35,698 bases of DNA, taken from the NCBI GenBank assembly GCA_014376985.1, contig JACMQM010000384.1, positions 1-35,698 of the forward strand, in the 5' to 3' direction. Under the pieces are notes generated by a model. That model saw nothing but the letters and a program-made list of their open reading frames with translations. It was not told the origin of the DNA and searched no databases. The first letter of the stretch is position 1. Each line of letters starts with the position of its first letter. Source of the stretch: Cytophagaceae bacterium. Lineage in GTDB: Bacteria > Bacteroidota > Bacteroidia > Cytophagales > Cytophagaceae. This document shows, piece by piece, positions 14,418 to 23,179 of the stretch. The translations under genes were made by a program, and so were the position numbers.

Positions 14418-16872
14418 CTTCTTTTTCGAATTGTTTGATCATTTTATTAACACGGTCTTCCAGTTTTTCCGAAGATAATTGTTCCCTTAATCGATCTACC
14501 AGTATAGGAAAGGCGAAAGGAGTGGGACTGGGTGTTTGTTTAATTAATATACGCTGACGATGGATACGTTCCAACGCTTTTCTCAATCTTGTTTCTTCCA
14601 GTTGCTGATCCAGTACTTCCTGATAAGCTTGTTTGATGAGCATGTTCTTCGGATCATGAGTACTGATCACATCAAATAGTAAGGAAGAGGAAGCCTGCAA
14701 ATGTTTCGTCTTAACAAATTTCCCCGGATAGCCTTGAAAGAGCAAGCCGGCTATGGTTGAAATCTCACGAAACTTTCTTCTGGCCATCTCGGTGGAATTG
14801 ACACTGCGTTGTATGTCATCCAACAAGTGAGTAGTAGAAAACAAATCATGTTCTGACAATACGTGTTGAATATCTATTTCAGTATCTGAAAGTAATTCAA
14901 ATCCATAATCGTTCATGGCCATAGAGAACGTAATCGGTACAATCTTACTGATGCGGTAGGCGAGTAGAGAGGCCATGCCTTCATGCACCAATCTTCCTTC
15001 AAAGGGGAAGAAGAACAAATGATAACCGTCTTTCGTCTGACAGCGTTCGATCAGGAATTCATGTTCATTGGGAATAGCAGATCGTTCGCTTTGTAATTTT
15101 AAGATCGGTTGTAGCTTTTCCATTTCCGGGCCTGGTGATTCATTCGTTAAAGCATCGTTTAACCTTTCGCGAATAAAACGTGAAAGTTCTGAAGACAAAG
15201 GTACTCTACCACCCATCCAGCGCGGGACGATACCGCTTTTCTGTTTGGATTTTCGTACCTGTACCGTCATTTCTCTTACACGCACAAACTCCAGATTTAA
15301 TCCCGCAAAGAAAAACACAACGCCCGGTTTCATCCAGGAGATGAAATCTTCTTCTATCGTTCCAAGAAATTTACCGCCCATATACTTTACTTGGAGCACC
15401 GCATCAGAAACAATAGTACCTATGCTCAGGCGATGACGCAAGGCTACCTTACGGCTATTGACTGTGAATTTGTCGCCTTCTATTTCTACTCGTTTAAATT
15501 CATCATAGGCTAGTAAAGAAGGACCGCCTGTAGTGATAAAACCCAGTACCCATTGCCATTCATCATAGGTCATGTATTGAAAGCAAAAGGTGGACTTGAT
15601 TTCATGTGCGAGTTCTTCCTGTTCAAATCCATCACCTACTGCCAGCGTTACCAGATACTGAGCGAGTACATCAAAGCATTGAACCAATGGTGTACGATCT
15701 TCCTGGATATTTTTATGAACACCTTCTCTTAAAGAAACCCCTTCGATCAATTCCAGTGAATGGGTTGGAACAAAATAGATTTTACTGGTAGCACCAGGTT
15801 TATGTCCGCTTCGTCCTGCGCGCTGCAGGAAGCGAGAGATGCTTTTTGGACTGCCCACCTGTATCACCGTTTCTACCGGATGAAAATCAACACCTAAGTC
15901 TAAACTGGATGTACAGATGACGAGCTTCAATTTTTCTAAATGTAAATTCTCTTCCACCCAATCGCGAAGCTCACGATCTAGTGAGCCATGATGTAAAGCC
16001 ATGATGCCGGCCATGTCCGGATATTTTTCGAGAATGAAACGGTACCAGATTTCTGTTTGCGAGCGTGTATTGGTGAATAGTAGAGTAGTAGTACTCGCCA
16101 TGACAATCGGCATGACTTTATCTAATAGATTAATACCCAGATAACCTGCCCAGGGAAGCTTTTCTACTTTGTCCGGTAATACCGATTCTACTGTTATTTT
16201 TTTCTGAATGTTGGAGCGAACGATAACTGTTTGTTCTTTCGCTATATTCATTCCGGTCAATACTTGCAGTGCTTGTTCCAAGTTACCGATAGTCGCTGAC
16301 ATGCCCCAGGTGCGAACGGCAGGTTGGAGATGACGTAAGCGGCAAAATGCCAATTCCGTTTGCACACCGCGCTTGGTGCCTAACAATTCATGCCATTCAT
16401 CGGCAATGAGTATTTTCAGGTTTTTGAATAAGTCCGTATTGTTTTTAGTAGCAAATAGCAAATGCAAACTTTCCGGTGTAATCAGCAGGACTTCTGGCAT
16501 CGCTTTTTTCTGCGCTGCTTTTTCTTTCGCACTCACATCGCCTGTACGCACACCTACCTGCCAAGGAATCTCTAATTCGTCACAAGCCTTTTGCAGATTG
16601 CGTCGAAGGTCTTTCGTTAACGCACGCAGGGGGGTGATCCACAAAACCTGTAATCGGGAATTCTTTTTTGTTTTATAATCGGGATTGTTATTGATGTAAT
16701 CGATGAGGACAGGTAAAAATATACCGTACGTTTTTCCTGAACCGGTTGGCGCATTTAACAAACCACTCTTGCCTTCCAAGAAAGCAGCAATGGTCTCCTG
16801 CTGGAAGTCCGCGAGCTTCCAGGATTTGGCTTTCATCCAAGACGAAATTATTTTTTCTCCAGGTGTGGACAT
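14395..16872 (-). CDS. Ligase-associated DEXH-box DNA helicase (Lhr-Core type)
   Basis: The 825-aa product carries SF2 motifs in order: Walker A APTGSGKT (41-48), TPLRAL, motif II DEWH (158-161), SAT (192-194), TNTRSQTE, CTSSLDLGVDF and QRAGRSGH (350-357), then a long C-terminal winged-helix/Lhr-type region. This matches Lhr-Core helicases encoded beside an ATP-dependent ligase, which move 3' to 5' on single strands. A longer frame starts at 16917, but its first 15 residues would be encoded inside the structured repeat at 16883-16970; MSTPGEK at 16872 is therefore the better start. It overlaps pdeM by 23 bp at its 3' end. Confidence 0.92.
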   Translation of the reverse strand: MSTPGEKIISSWMKAKSWKLADFQQETIAAFLEGKSGLLNAPTGSGKTYGIFLPVLIDYINNNPDYKTKKNSRLQVLWITPLRALTKDLRRNLQKACDELEIPWQVGVRTGDVSAKEKAAQKKAMPEVLLITPESLHLLFATKNNTDLFKNLKILIADEWHELLGTKRGVQTELAFCRLRHLQPAVRTWGMSATIGNLEQALQVLTGMNIAKEQTVIVRSNIQKKITVESVLPDKVEKLPWAGYLGINLLDKVMPIVMASTTTLLFTNTRSQTEIWYRFILEKYPDMAGIMALHHGSLDRELRDWVEENLHLEKLKLVICTSSLDLGVDFHPVETVIQVGSPKSISRFLQRAGRSGHKPGATSKIYFVPTHSLELIEGVSLREGVHKNIQEDRTPLVQCFDVLAQYLVTLAVGDGFEQEELAHEIKSTFCFQYMTYDEWQWVLGFITTGGPSLLAYDEFKRVEIEGDKFTVNSRKVALRHRLSIGTIVSDAVLQVKYMGGKFLGTIEEDFISWMKPGVVFFFAGLNLEFVRVREMTVQVRKSKQKSGIVPRWMGGRVPLSSELSRFIRERLNDALTNESPGPEMEKLQPILKLQSERSAIPNEHEFLIERCQTKDGYHLFFFPFEGRLVHEGMASLLAYRISKIVPITFSMAMNDYGFELLSDTEIDIQHVLSEHDLFSTTHLLDDIQRSVNSTEMARRKFREISTIAGLLFQGYPGKFVKTKHLQASSSLLFDVISTHDPKNMLIKQAYQEVLDQQLEETRLRKALERIHRQRILIKQTPSPTPFAFPILVDRLREQLSSEKLEDRVNKMIKQFEKEDAAQAKK

Positions 16873-16882
16873 GTAATTATTT

Positions 16883-16970
16883 GCGTTAGCGATTGAGCCA
16901 TTGTTTGAGCTCTTCACGCTTTTTCAGCGTGAAAGCGAGTGGCGAAAGCGCGGCCCGAAGGGAAACGCCC
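16883..16970. repeat. Dispersed structured repeat, copy 2 (inverted relative to copy 1)
   Basis: The reverse complement runs from GGGCGTTTCCC to CGCTAACGC and matches 3231-3317 at about nine positions in ten. The hairpin ACGCT-GAAAA-AGCGT replaces CCGCT-GAAAA-AGCGG of copy 1, and the pairing GCG/CGC replaces GGG/CCC. The CCC-TTC-GGG hairpin contains a UUCG-type loop. It lies in the 151-bp gap between ligase and helicase genes, 10 bp upstream of the helicase start, where it could affect helicase expression. Confidence 0.8.
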
Positions 16971-17023
16971 TTATCATAAAGCTTCTGACGCTTATTCACT
17001 TTATAATTTTAATAAAATAAATT

Positions 17024-18616
17024 CTATTTATATGCTTTCAAAATACTTTTCAAATTATCCAACGTATCAGCTTCTTCCAACTTCTTGTCTTTTCTCCAAT
17101 TTAAAATACGAGGAAAGCGTACCGCTATACCTGACTTATGACGAGAGGATTCATTGATGCCTTCGAACCCGATTTCAAATACGAGTTGAGGTTTCACCGT
17201 ACGGACAGGACCGAATTTTTCAATGGTGTTCTGTTTGATGTAACGATCCACTTCTCTAATCTCTGCATCCGTTAAACCGGAATAAGCTTTAGCAAAAGGA
17301 ATCAGTTTATCCTTTTCCCAAACGGCGAAGGTATAATCGGTATACAGCTCCGCTCTACGCCCGCTTCCTTTCTGCGCGTAAACCAATACTGCGTCAATAC
17401 TGAGTGGATCCACTTTCCATTTCCACCAGTCTCCTTTTTTTCTGCCGGTCAGGTATTGCGCTTGTTTACGTTTGATCATGAAACCTTCCGCCGCCTGTTC
17501 TCTCGATTGCAGATGTAAATTTCTCAATTCATCCCATCCATCAAAAGTCAGCAAAGGTGAAATTTTAAACGCCCCTTTGATTTCCGTTTGTTCAAATAAG
17601 TCTTCCAAAATTTTACGTCTTTCTTCCTGTGGTTTTTGACGAACATCTTGTCCTTCGTATTCCATCACATCATAGCCAATGAAGGCTACAGGTGCTTCCG
17701 TTAAAATCTTCTTGGTAATATTTTTTCTGCCGATGCGCGTTTGTAAAATATTGAAGGGGAGTGGACGATCGTTTTCAAAACAAACAATCTCTCCATCCAA
17801 TACGGTGCCTGAAGGGAGTTGTGTCCTCAGCGATTCCAGTTCAGGAAACTTTTCCGTTACCAATTCTTCTCCGCGTGACCAAATGTATAATTCATTGTTG
17901 CGCACAATCACTTGAGAACGGATGCCGTCCCATTTCCATTCGGCAAACCAATCTTCCGGTTGCCCCAAGCTTTCCAATCCACCTTCTAAGCCATAAGCCA
18001 AATAAAAAGGATAAGGCTTCGATGTAGTATCTCCAGTATTTTCACCATAAATCAATTCTTTGTAGGACGAATGGTAAGGATCCCATTGACCCATCACGCG
18101 GTGTGCAACGACAGCGGAAGTCATGTCACTGACTTCACCAATGGCTCTCACCACCAGCGTTTGAGAAACACCGATGCGAAAACTACCCATGAGTAATTTA
18201 TTAAAAACAAATGTTTCATAGGTCGATAATTGTTTCCAGGCTTCAAGGATCAATTGTTTTTTCTCTTCATCTGTTGCTTTGTTCAATTGCGTGAAGTAGG
18301 CAAACCATTCACTTAATGTTTTCTCAGAGGTAGAAGTATTAACGGGTAAAATCAAAGAAATAGTTTCAGCCAAATCACCTACACTGCCATAACTTTCCCT
18401 GAACAACCACATCGGAATGTTCGCCTGTTCGATGGCCCATTCCTGTACCTGCGTCGTCTTAATCTTACGAGGAGGCCTGCGTCCGGTAAACAGAGCCAAA
18501 GCCCAGATTTTATCTTCATCTGGTGCGGACAGAAAATAAGCTTTCAACAAAGCGACTTTATCATTCGTCTTTGTTGTGCGGTCGAGTTCAAGAAAGAGGT
18601 TGGTAAATCGTTTCAT
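17024..18616 (-). CDS. ATP-dependent DNA ligase (ligase-associated cassette)
   Basis: The 530-aa product has an N-terminal DNA-binding domain (about 1-200), then the nucleotidyltransferase core: motif I EWKWDGIR with Lys228 as the adenylated residue, motif III VLDGEIV (272-278), FIGYDVMEYEG, motif IV AAEGFMIKR, motif V KWKVDPLSIDAVLV, and an OB-fold with RFPRILNWRKDK. This matches the ligase of the four-gene exonuclease/ligase/helicase/MPE cassette. No LigD polymerase or Ku gene is in the window, so classic NHEJ is not indicated. Its ATG overlaps the exonuclease TGA by 4 bp (ATGA), so translation is probably coupled. Confidence 0.93.
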   Translation of the reverse strand: MKRFTNLFLELDRTTKTNDKVALLKAYFLSAPDEDKIWALALFTGRRPPRKIKTTQVQEWAIEQANIPMWLFRESYGSVGDLAETISLILPVNTSTSEKTLSEWFAYFTQLNKATDEEKKQLILEAWKQLSTYETFVFNKLLMGSFRIGVSQTLVVRAIGEVSDMTSAVVAHRVMGQWDPYHSSYKELIYGENTGDTTSKPYPFYLAYGLEGGLESLGQPEDWFAEWKWDGIRSQVIVRNNELYIWSRGEELVTEKFPELESLRTQLPSGTVLDGEIVCFENDRPLPFNILQTRIGRKNITKKILTEAPVAFIGYDVMEYEGQDVRQKPQEERRKILEDLFEQTEIKGAFKISPLLTFDGWDELRNLHLQSREQAAEGFMIKRKQAQYLTGRKKGDWWKWKVDPLSIDAVLVYAQKGSGRRAELYTDYTFAVWEKDKLIPFAKAYSGLTDAEIREVDRYIKQNTIEKFGPVRTVKPQLVFEIGFEGINESSRHKSGIAVRFPRILNWRKDKKLEEADTLDNLKSILKAYK

Positions 18617-19632
18617 GATTCTGTTGTTTCTGTTGCCGCTTCTTCCTCTTCACCATACATTGTTTTCACTTCCGCCGATTCGACACCACGTTCGTTAAGC
18701 CATCTTGAAAAAGTATCTGTGTATCCATGCGTGACATACACTTTTTCAGCGCCTGTAGCATCGATGGCAGTATTCAGTTCATCCCAATCCGCATGATCAG
18801 AAAGTACAAATCCTCTGTCGATGGATTTACGGTTCTTCGCGCCGCGTATCGCCATCCAGCCGGAGCAATACCCGGTAGAGTAAGGCTCAAAACGTTTGAG
18901 CCAGGGAGTGTTTAATACTGAACCGGTGGCGAAAATCAAGGCACCCTGAAAGTCGCTTTTGCTCGCATTATTAACCGGCGGAATATAAGGCAAATCAAAT
19001 CCGGCAGTACGCAATTGTTCATTCACATTATAGATGGCACCGTGTGCGAAAACAGGTTGATCAAAAGGCTGTAAGTTCTTGATGAGTCGCTGCATCTTTC
19101 CCAAGGCATAACCCATGAGGATGCTGTTCTTACCTTGCAATTTATTTTGTAAAGCCCAGACTTTGATCTCGTCTATGATTTCCTGTTGTGGTTTCCATTT
19201 GTAGATCGGCAAACCAAAAGTAGATTCCGTGATGAATGTATGGCACTTGATCGCTTCGAAAGGAGGACAAAACAAATCGTCCTGTAATTTATAATCACCG
19301 CTGGCCACCCAGATTTCTCCTTGTTGTTCTACTCTTACCTGAGAAGAACCGATGATATGTCCGGCGGGATGGAGAGAAAAATTTACCCCGTTGATGGTAA
19401 AAGATTCTCCGTATTCCAGTGTTTGTAACGAGATATCTGATCCGAGTCGCATGCGAAGAATCGGCTCAGAATCCTTATGTGCCAGGTAATGTTGGCAACC
19501 CCACTTGGCATGGTCGCTGTGAGCATGGGTAATGATGGCGCGCTCCACTGGTTTCCAGGGATCAATATGAATGTCCGCCGAGGGACAGTAAATACTGGAA
19601 GCCGTAAAGGAGAGGAGTTCATTGCGTTTCAT
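18613..19632 (-). CDS. Ligase-associated MBL/beta-CASP DNA exonuclease
   Basis: The 339-aa product has the metallo-beta-lactamase motif HAHSDH (36-41), LHPAGHIIGSSQV, SGDYK, and the beta-CASP-type LSDHADW and THGYT near the end. This order marks the SNM1-like exonuclease group found beside ATP-dependent ligases. A manganese-dependent nuclease component of such cassettes has been characterised biochemically. It is the first gene of the cassette in transcription order and overlaps the ligase start by 4 bp. The C-terminal 15 residues are Glu/Thr-rich and probably disordered. Confidence 0.92.
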   Translation of the reverse strand: MKRNELLSFTASSIYCPSADIHIDPWKPVERAIITHAHSDHAKWGCQHYLAHKDSEPILRMRLGSDISLQTLEYGESFTINGVNFSLHPAGHIIGSSQVRVEQQGEIWVASGDYKLQDDLFCPPFEAIKCHTFITESTFGLPIYKWKPQQEIIDEIKVWALQNKLQGKNSILMGYALGKMQRLIKNLQPFDQPVFAHGAIYNVNEQLRTAGFDLPYIPPVNNASKSDFQGALIFATGSVLNTPWLKRFEPYSTGYCSGWMAIRGAKNRKSIDRGFVLSDHADWDELNTAIDATGAEKVYVTHGYTDTFSRWLNERGVESAEVKTMYGEEEEAATETTES

Positions 19633-19703
19633 AGTCTGTAAGGATACAAAAATGATACCTTCTAAACTTTAACAAACCAGTAGAGGGCAATGTTCAAAAA
19701 TGG

Positions 19704-19737
19704 AAAAAGGGAAAGTCTAAAGAGCTCAGACTTCCCC
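19704..19737 (-). terminator. Probable terminator (minus strand) upstream of the repair cassette
   Basis: On the minus strand, GGGAAGTCT pairs with AGACTTTCCC (one bulged base) around a 9-nt loop, followed by TTTTT. It could end transcription arriving from the NmrA-like gene region and insulate the exonuclease gene, whose start is at 19632. Confidence 0.45.
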
Positions 19738-19950
19738 TTAGATCAACCTTACCCTGGACATCAATTTAATTATATGGTGTAAACTGGTATGTTAGTACCG
19801 AATTTCTCAATTTCAATAATAGTTCTGTTTTTATTTTTTCTAATTGAGGATATGAAAATTCAAAATTTGATTTCTTGTTTTTATATTCAATTATATTCAA
19901 TTTTATCTAAATCATCAAGATCGGACGTGTCAAGACGCAATCTTTCTTAG

Positions 19951-20203
19951 TTATATTTAAAATGAGATTTTATGAAATATTTATATAACTCCAAAATTAT
20001 TGCTAACAACAAGACAACTAATACTAAAATCCATAACTGTATCTTAATATTCTAAAAAAAATAATTCAGGCCGTTAGAAAAGTAATACCATTATTATAAG
20101 CAGAATAAATTGTCCCAAAAAAGAAGCTAAGGCAAGAAAAATACCAGCAATTAATTTGCTTCTAACTGGGTCGCCTCATATTTTGTTTAAGCCGTTTCAT
20201 CAT
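19951..20203 (-). other. AT-rich spacer with two short transmembrane-coding fragments
   Basis: The 733-bp gap 19633-20365 has no complete gene. Two minus-strand fragments look protein-like. One, at 19951-20051, reads IQLWILVLVVLLLAIILEL followed by a basic tail, but a TAG lies directly upstream and there is no start codon. The other begins MMKRLKQN at 20203 and, after a one-base shift, continues GDPVRSKLIAGIFLALASF and a second hydrophobic stretch to a TAA at 20074. They may be remnants of small membrane proteins; chance hydrophobic frames in AT-rich DNA cannot be excluded. Confidence 0.3.
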
Positions 20204-20218
20204 TTTTGTCTTAAGGTT

Positions 20219-20354
20219 GCCACTAGCGTTTTGTGGCTATCCGAAGAGTGGAACTTTTACCACAAAACTTGATTTGAAAAACTAGTGTTTGATTGACCAC
20301 AAAACTGTCTTTGAAACAAAAGGCCCACCTTTTGTTATAGGTGCTGTTATAGCC
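20219..20354. repeat. 136-bp dyad-rich element, possibly attC-like
   Basis: The element starts GCCACTAGC and ends GTTATAGCC. Inside are two direct repeats, 20259-20282 and 20296-20319, sharing ACCACAAAACT and TTTGAA. The segments AAGAGTGGAACTTTT and AAAAGGCCCACCTTT are largely complementary, and GTTATAG occurs twice near the right end. The element begins 11 bp past the stop of the NmrA-like gene, as an integron attC site follows a cassette gene. The outer arms pair only partly and one expected GTT triplet reads GCT, so an attC identity is uncertain; a folded dispersed repeat is equally possible. Confidence 0.4.
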
Positions 20355-20365
20355 AATTCTTCTCT

Positions 20366-21235
20366 TCATTTTATCAATAGCAATTTGTTGTCCGTAACAA
20401 ATTGCTCAAATGTTATTGGCTGTCTATTTATAATTTTAGCAATCCAATCTGTTATTTCAGGTTCTTTTTGAAACCGCGGAAAATAATGTAGCATTATCAT
20501 TACAAGTATTAGCATTATCGATGTGTTTTCTTTTCTTTTTGTCAAAAAGAAGCTGATCAGACTTGGTGATTTATATTGAATGACAGTTCCTAAATTCTCG
20601 CTTAAAATTGTTGCCATTTCAGAAAATGTTAACTTTTTTTGACAAGTCAGTTCGTATGACTTATTTATATGTTGCGATATGTTTGTTAGGATAGTTGCAG
20701 AAACAGCGCCAATATCACGAACGTCTACAAGAGTGAATTTTGCGTTACCAGCAGGCAAATAAATTAGTTTTTTCTTCACTAAGTCGTTATGCAAAGTTGT
20801 AGTAAAATTTTCCATAAAATAAGCAGGTCGTAAGAATGTATATGGAATTTTACTGTCAACAATTAGCTTTTCAATTTTTTGGTGTGGAATTAGCTTACTT
20901 TTTTCAACTCCCTGAACCGATAAGAATACAATATGTTTAACGCCTTTGTCTTTACAAGTGTTAATTATAGGTTTAAAGTATTTTTCAACTTCTGAAATTT
21001 GTGGTGGTCGTAATAGAAAAAGGATATCGCAACCGTCCAAAGCTGTATTATATGTCTTAAAATCGGTAAAGTTAAATAGTAAATATTTTATTTTATAATC
21101 AGACAATTTAATTCTGTCTTCGTTCGAGTTTCTAACTCCAGCATAGATGTCAAGTTGATGGTCAATTTTTTGTAATGACTTTATCACTTCTGTCCCAACA
21201 TTTCCTGTAGCACCTGTAATTAAAACTTTTGTCAT
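20366..21235 (-). CDS. NmrA-like atypical SDR, NAD(P)-binding
   Basis: The 289-aa product begins MTKVLITGATGNVGTEV with the glycine motif G8-A-T-G-N-V-G14 of atypical short-chain dehydrogenases. HIVFLSVQGVEKS, TFLRPAYFMENF and FTLVDVRDIGAVSA follow, all typical of the NmrA/NAD(P)H azoreductase-like group, which act as redox-sensing proteins or quinone/azo reductases. The catalytic Tyr-x3-Lys is not clear. By eye the gene is more AT-rich than the repair cassette, and it stands alone between long gene-free stretches with an attC-like element at its 3' side, so gain by transfer is plausible. Three tandem TGTCAT units lie upstream of its start (21255-21272). Confidence 0.85.
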   Translation of the reverse strand: MTKVLITGATGNVGTEVIKSLQKIDHQLDIYAGVRNSNEDRIKLSDYKIKYLLFNFTDFKTYNTALDGCDILFLLRPPQISEVEKYFKPIINTCKDKGVKHIVFLSVQGVEKSKLIPHQKIEKLIVDSKIPYTFLRPAYFMENFTTTLHNDLVKKKLIYLPAGNAKFTLVDVRDIGAVSATILTNISQHINKSYELTCQKKLTFSEMATILSENLGTVIQYKSPSLISFFLTKRKENTSIMLILVMIMLHYFPRFQKEPEITDWIAKIINRQPITFEQFVTDNKLLLIK

Positions 21236-21702
21236 ACTATTTATGTAAAGTGTTTGTCATTGTCATTGTCATGTTTTCTTTTCGCATTCGCTATAAGCTA
21301 GCGTGGCTTCACGACGATGATGAGATTATAAAACTCTCCACCATTAAGCCGCATTAAAGTTTATTTAATTTCATCAAATTCAAACTGAAAAAATCTTATG
21401 GTATATTCATTAAGATAAACTAACAAGCTGATTTCACTTAAAGTAAACACAAAAATTTGCAAATAATACTACTGACCTAATTAATTGAAGTAATATTAAA
21501 TCCACTTTTTTAGTTACAATTAATATAATTCACAAATGGTAGGCTATTCCACTAAAATGTGGGATTGATGTAACTTATTTCAATTATTGTGTAATGCATA
21601 TCATTAAGATATAAAGTAGACTTGCGTTATTAGGTTGCATTATACAAATATATAAGCGTTTTACTTTTGTAAATGTGCGACACCATTAATTGAAAACTGT
21701 TT
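21236..21702. other. Gene-free AT-rich stretch
   Basis: No credible coding sequence is seen on either strand. It holds the TGTCAT x3 microsatellite at 21255-21272 and leads into a likely promoter for the 72-aa gene at its right end. Confidence 0.5.
21662..21669 (+). promoter_or_regulatory. Bacteroidota-type -7 promoter element
   Basis: TACTTTTG fits the TAnnTTTG consensus of the Bacteroidota primary sigma factor and lies 33 bp upstream of the ATG at 21703. A TTG at 21635-21637 is a possible -33 element, although the spacing (24 bp) is longer than usual. Confidence 0.4.
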
Positions 21703-21921
21703 ATGGAAACCAAAGAAAAACTGGATAAAGATATTGTTGAAATCACGATGCACATACAAGATAAGTTTCCTGAATTGTCAAAGTACATTGCTGAAATGCC
21801 TGTTCATATTCAGTATACTAATGGTTCGAATGTTAGTGTTGAAGATTTGAAAAAATATTACGATTCATTAAAAGAAGTACTGAAAAAATACGCTGAAGAA
21901 CACGAAGCTAAGAAACGTTAG
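21703..21921 (+). CDS. Small conserved hypothetical protein
   Basis: The 72-aa product starts METKEKLDKDIVEITMHIQ, then FPELSKYIAEMP, a short polar loop, VEDLKKYYDSLKEVLKKY and a charged tail. Two helices joined by a loop are likely. I recall similar small proteins in Bacteroidota with the FPELSKYI-EMP motif, function unknown. A promoter-like TAnnTTTG lies upstream. It precedes the DJ-1/PfpI and OsmC stress genes on the same strand, but the 72-bp gap does not prove an operon. Confidence 0.7.
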   Translation: METKEKLDKDIVEITMHIQDKFPELSKYIAEMPVHIQYTNGSNVSVEDLKKYYDSLKEVLKKYAEEHEAKKR

Positions 21922-21993
21922 TGTTTGTTATGTTGAGTCAATTGACAAGTGATCTGTAAATTTAATTTAACTTGACATAAACGATTATAAGTA

Positions 21994-22683
21994 ATGGTGA
22001 AAATATTAATTGTATTGACATCCCACAGTGCTCTGGGAAATACAGGAGAAAAAACAGGGTTTTGGATAGAGGAATTTGCTACGCCTTATTACGTAATGGC
22101 AGATGCAGGTGTAAGTTTAACTATCGCTTCTCCGCAAGGTGGTCAGCCACCTGTCGATCCTAAAAGTGAAGCTGCTGATGCACAAACAACCTCAACGGAG
22201 CGGTTTTATAAAGACAATGTGTTGATTGATAAAGTGGCTCATTCTTTTAAGCTAAGTGAAGTCAATCAAGCGGATTACGATGCGGTATTTTACCCTGGAG
22301 GCCACGGTCCGTTATGGGATTTGGCAGAAGATAAAAATTCTATCCATTTAATTGAAGGTTTTTATAACCATCAGAAACCAATTGCTTTTGTGTGTCATGG
22401 ACCTGCCGCTTTACTTCATGCGAAAGCGAAGAATGGAGAATTTCTTATAAAAGGCAAGCATGTTACGGCCTTTTCCAATGCAGAGGAAGAGGCAGCGAAG
22501 TTAACCAAAGTAGTTCCTTTTCTATTGGAAGAAGAACTAAAGAAAAATGGTGCACATTATAGTAAAGGCGAAGACTGGACTCCTTATGTGAAACAAGACG
22601 GTTTATTGATAACCGGCCAAAATCCTGCATCATCAAAGGATGTTGCTCTATTACTTTTAAAAACACTTAATATTCAAATATAA
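21994..22683 (+). CDS. DJ-1/PfpI family protein, Hsp31-like (type 1 GATase fold)
   Basis: The 229-aa product has LTSHSALGNTGEKTGFWIEE at the N-terminus, where Glu26 is placed to activate the nucleophile, AVFYPGGHGPLWDL, and the nucleophile elbow VCHGPAAL with Cys134-His135. This matches Hsp31/glyoxalase III-like members of the DJ-1/PfpI superfamily, which hydrate methylglyoxal and help repair or refold damaged proteins. The C-terminus (GLLITGQNPASSKDVALLLL) is also typical. It ends 1 bp before the OsmC-like start, so the two are almost certainly co-expressed against oxidative or aldehyde stress. Confidence 0.9.
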   Translation: MVKILIVLTSHSALGNTGEKTGFWIEEFATPYYVMADAGVSLTIASPQGGQPPVDPKSEAADAQTTSTERFYKDNVLIDKVAHSFKLSEVNQADYDAVFYPGGHGPLWDLAEDKNSIHLIEGFYNHQKPIAFVCHGPAALLHAKAKNGEFLIKGKHVTAFSNAEEEAAKLTKVVPFLLEEELKKNGAHYSKGEDWTPYVKQDGLLITGQNPASSKDVALLLLKTLNIQI

Positions 22684-22684
22684 T

Positions 22685-23122
22685 ATGAGTGATACCTATA
22701 ATTACGAAGTGAACTTACAATGGAACTACGAGACCAAAGGAACATTGAGTTCACCTGTTCTTCCCTCTAAAATAGAAGTCGCTACACCTCCTGAGTTTCC
22801 TAGAGGAATGGAAGGGATATGGTCGCCTGAGCATCTATTTGTTGCAGCTGTTAGTTCTTGCTTAATGGCTACCTTTCTTGCGATTACTTCTAATTCAAAA
22901 AATGAATTTATCAGTTTGGAGAATAATGCCATAGGAAAGGTGGAAAAAGTGGACGGCAAGTATGCTGTAACCGAGATTAGAATAGAACCTAAAATTTCAA
23001 TTTCTTCTTCCGGAGATCCTGATCGTATAAGGCATGTCATGACAATGTGTGAAAAAACATGTGCCATTTCAAATTCCATAAAGACAAAAGTTATTCTTTC
23101 TCCTGTATTTAAAATCATTTAA
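22685..23122 (+). CDS. OsmC/Ohr family peroxide-defence protein
   Basis: The 145-aa product shows WSPEHLFVAAVSSCLMATFL with the peroxidatic Cys59, and MCEKTCAISNS with Cys122 and Cys126; Cys59 and Cys126 align best with the two redox cysteines of OsmC-type thiol peroxidases. Length is normal for the family. It should reduce organic hydroperoxides in the cytosol using dithiol electrons. It follows the DJ-1/PfpI gene by 1 bp. Confidence 0.9.
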   Translation: MSDTYNYEVNLQWNYETKGTLSSPVLPSKIEVATPPEFPRGMEGIWSPEHLFVAAVSSCLMATFLAITSNSKNEFISLENNAIGKVEKVDGKYAVTEIRIEPKISISSSGDPDRIRHVMTMCEKTCAISNSIKTKVILSPVFKII

Positions 23123-23179
23123 TGGGCTGTAATTATTATCAGCATTGATAAGTATAATAAATAGTTTAGCCCATTTGAA

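Noticed and set aside
14395-16917. Helicase start at 16917
   Set aside because: The extra 15 codons fall in a dispersed repeat shared with 3231-3317 and lack helicase-like sequence; the ATG at 16872 fits better.
17024-18616. LigD-type NHEJ ligase
   Set aside because: No Ku, polymerase or 3'-phosphoesterase domain is seen; partner genes fit the ligase-associated exonuclease/helicase/MPE cassette.
21255-21272. TGTCAT x3 tandem repeat as a phase-variable switch for the NmrA-like gene
   Set aside because: Three units of a six-base repeat in an untranslated region are too few to claim; noted only as a microsatellite.
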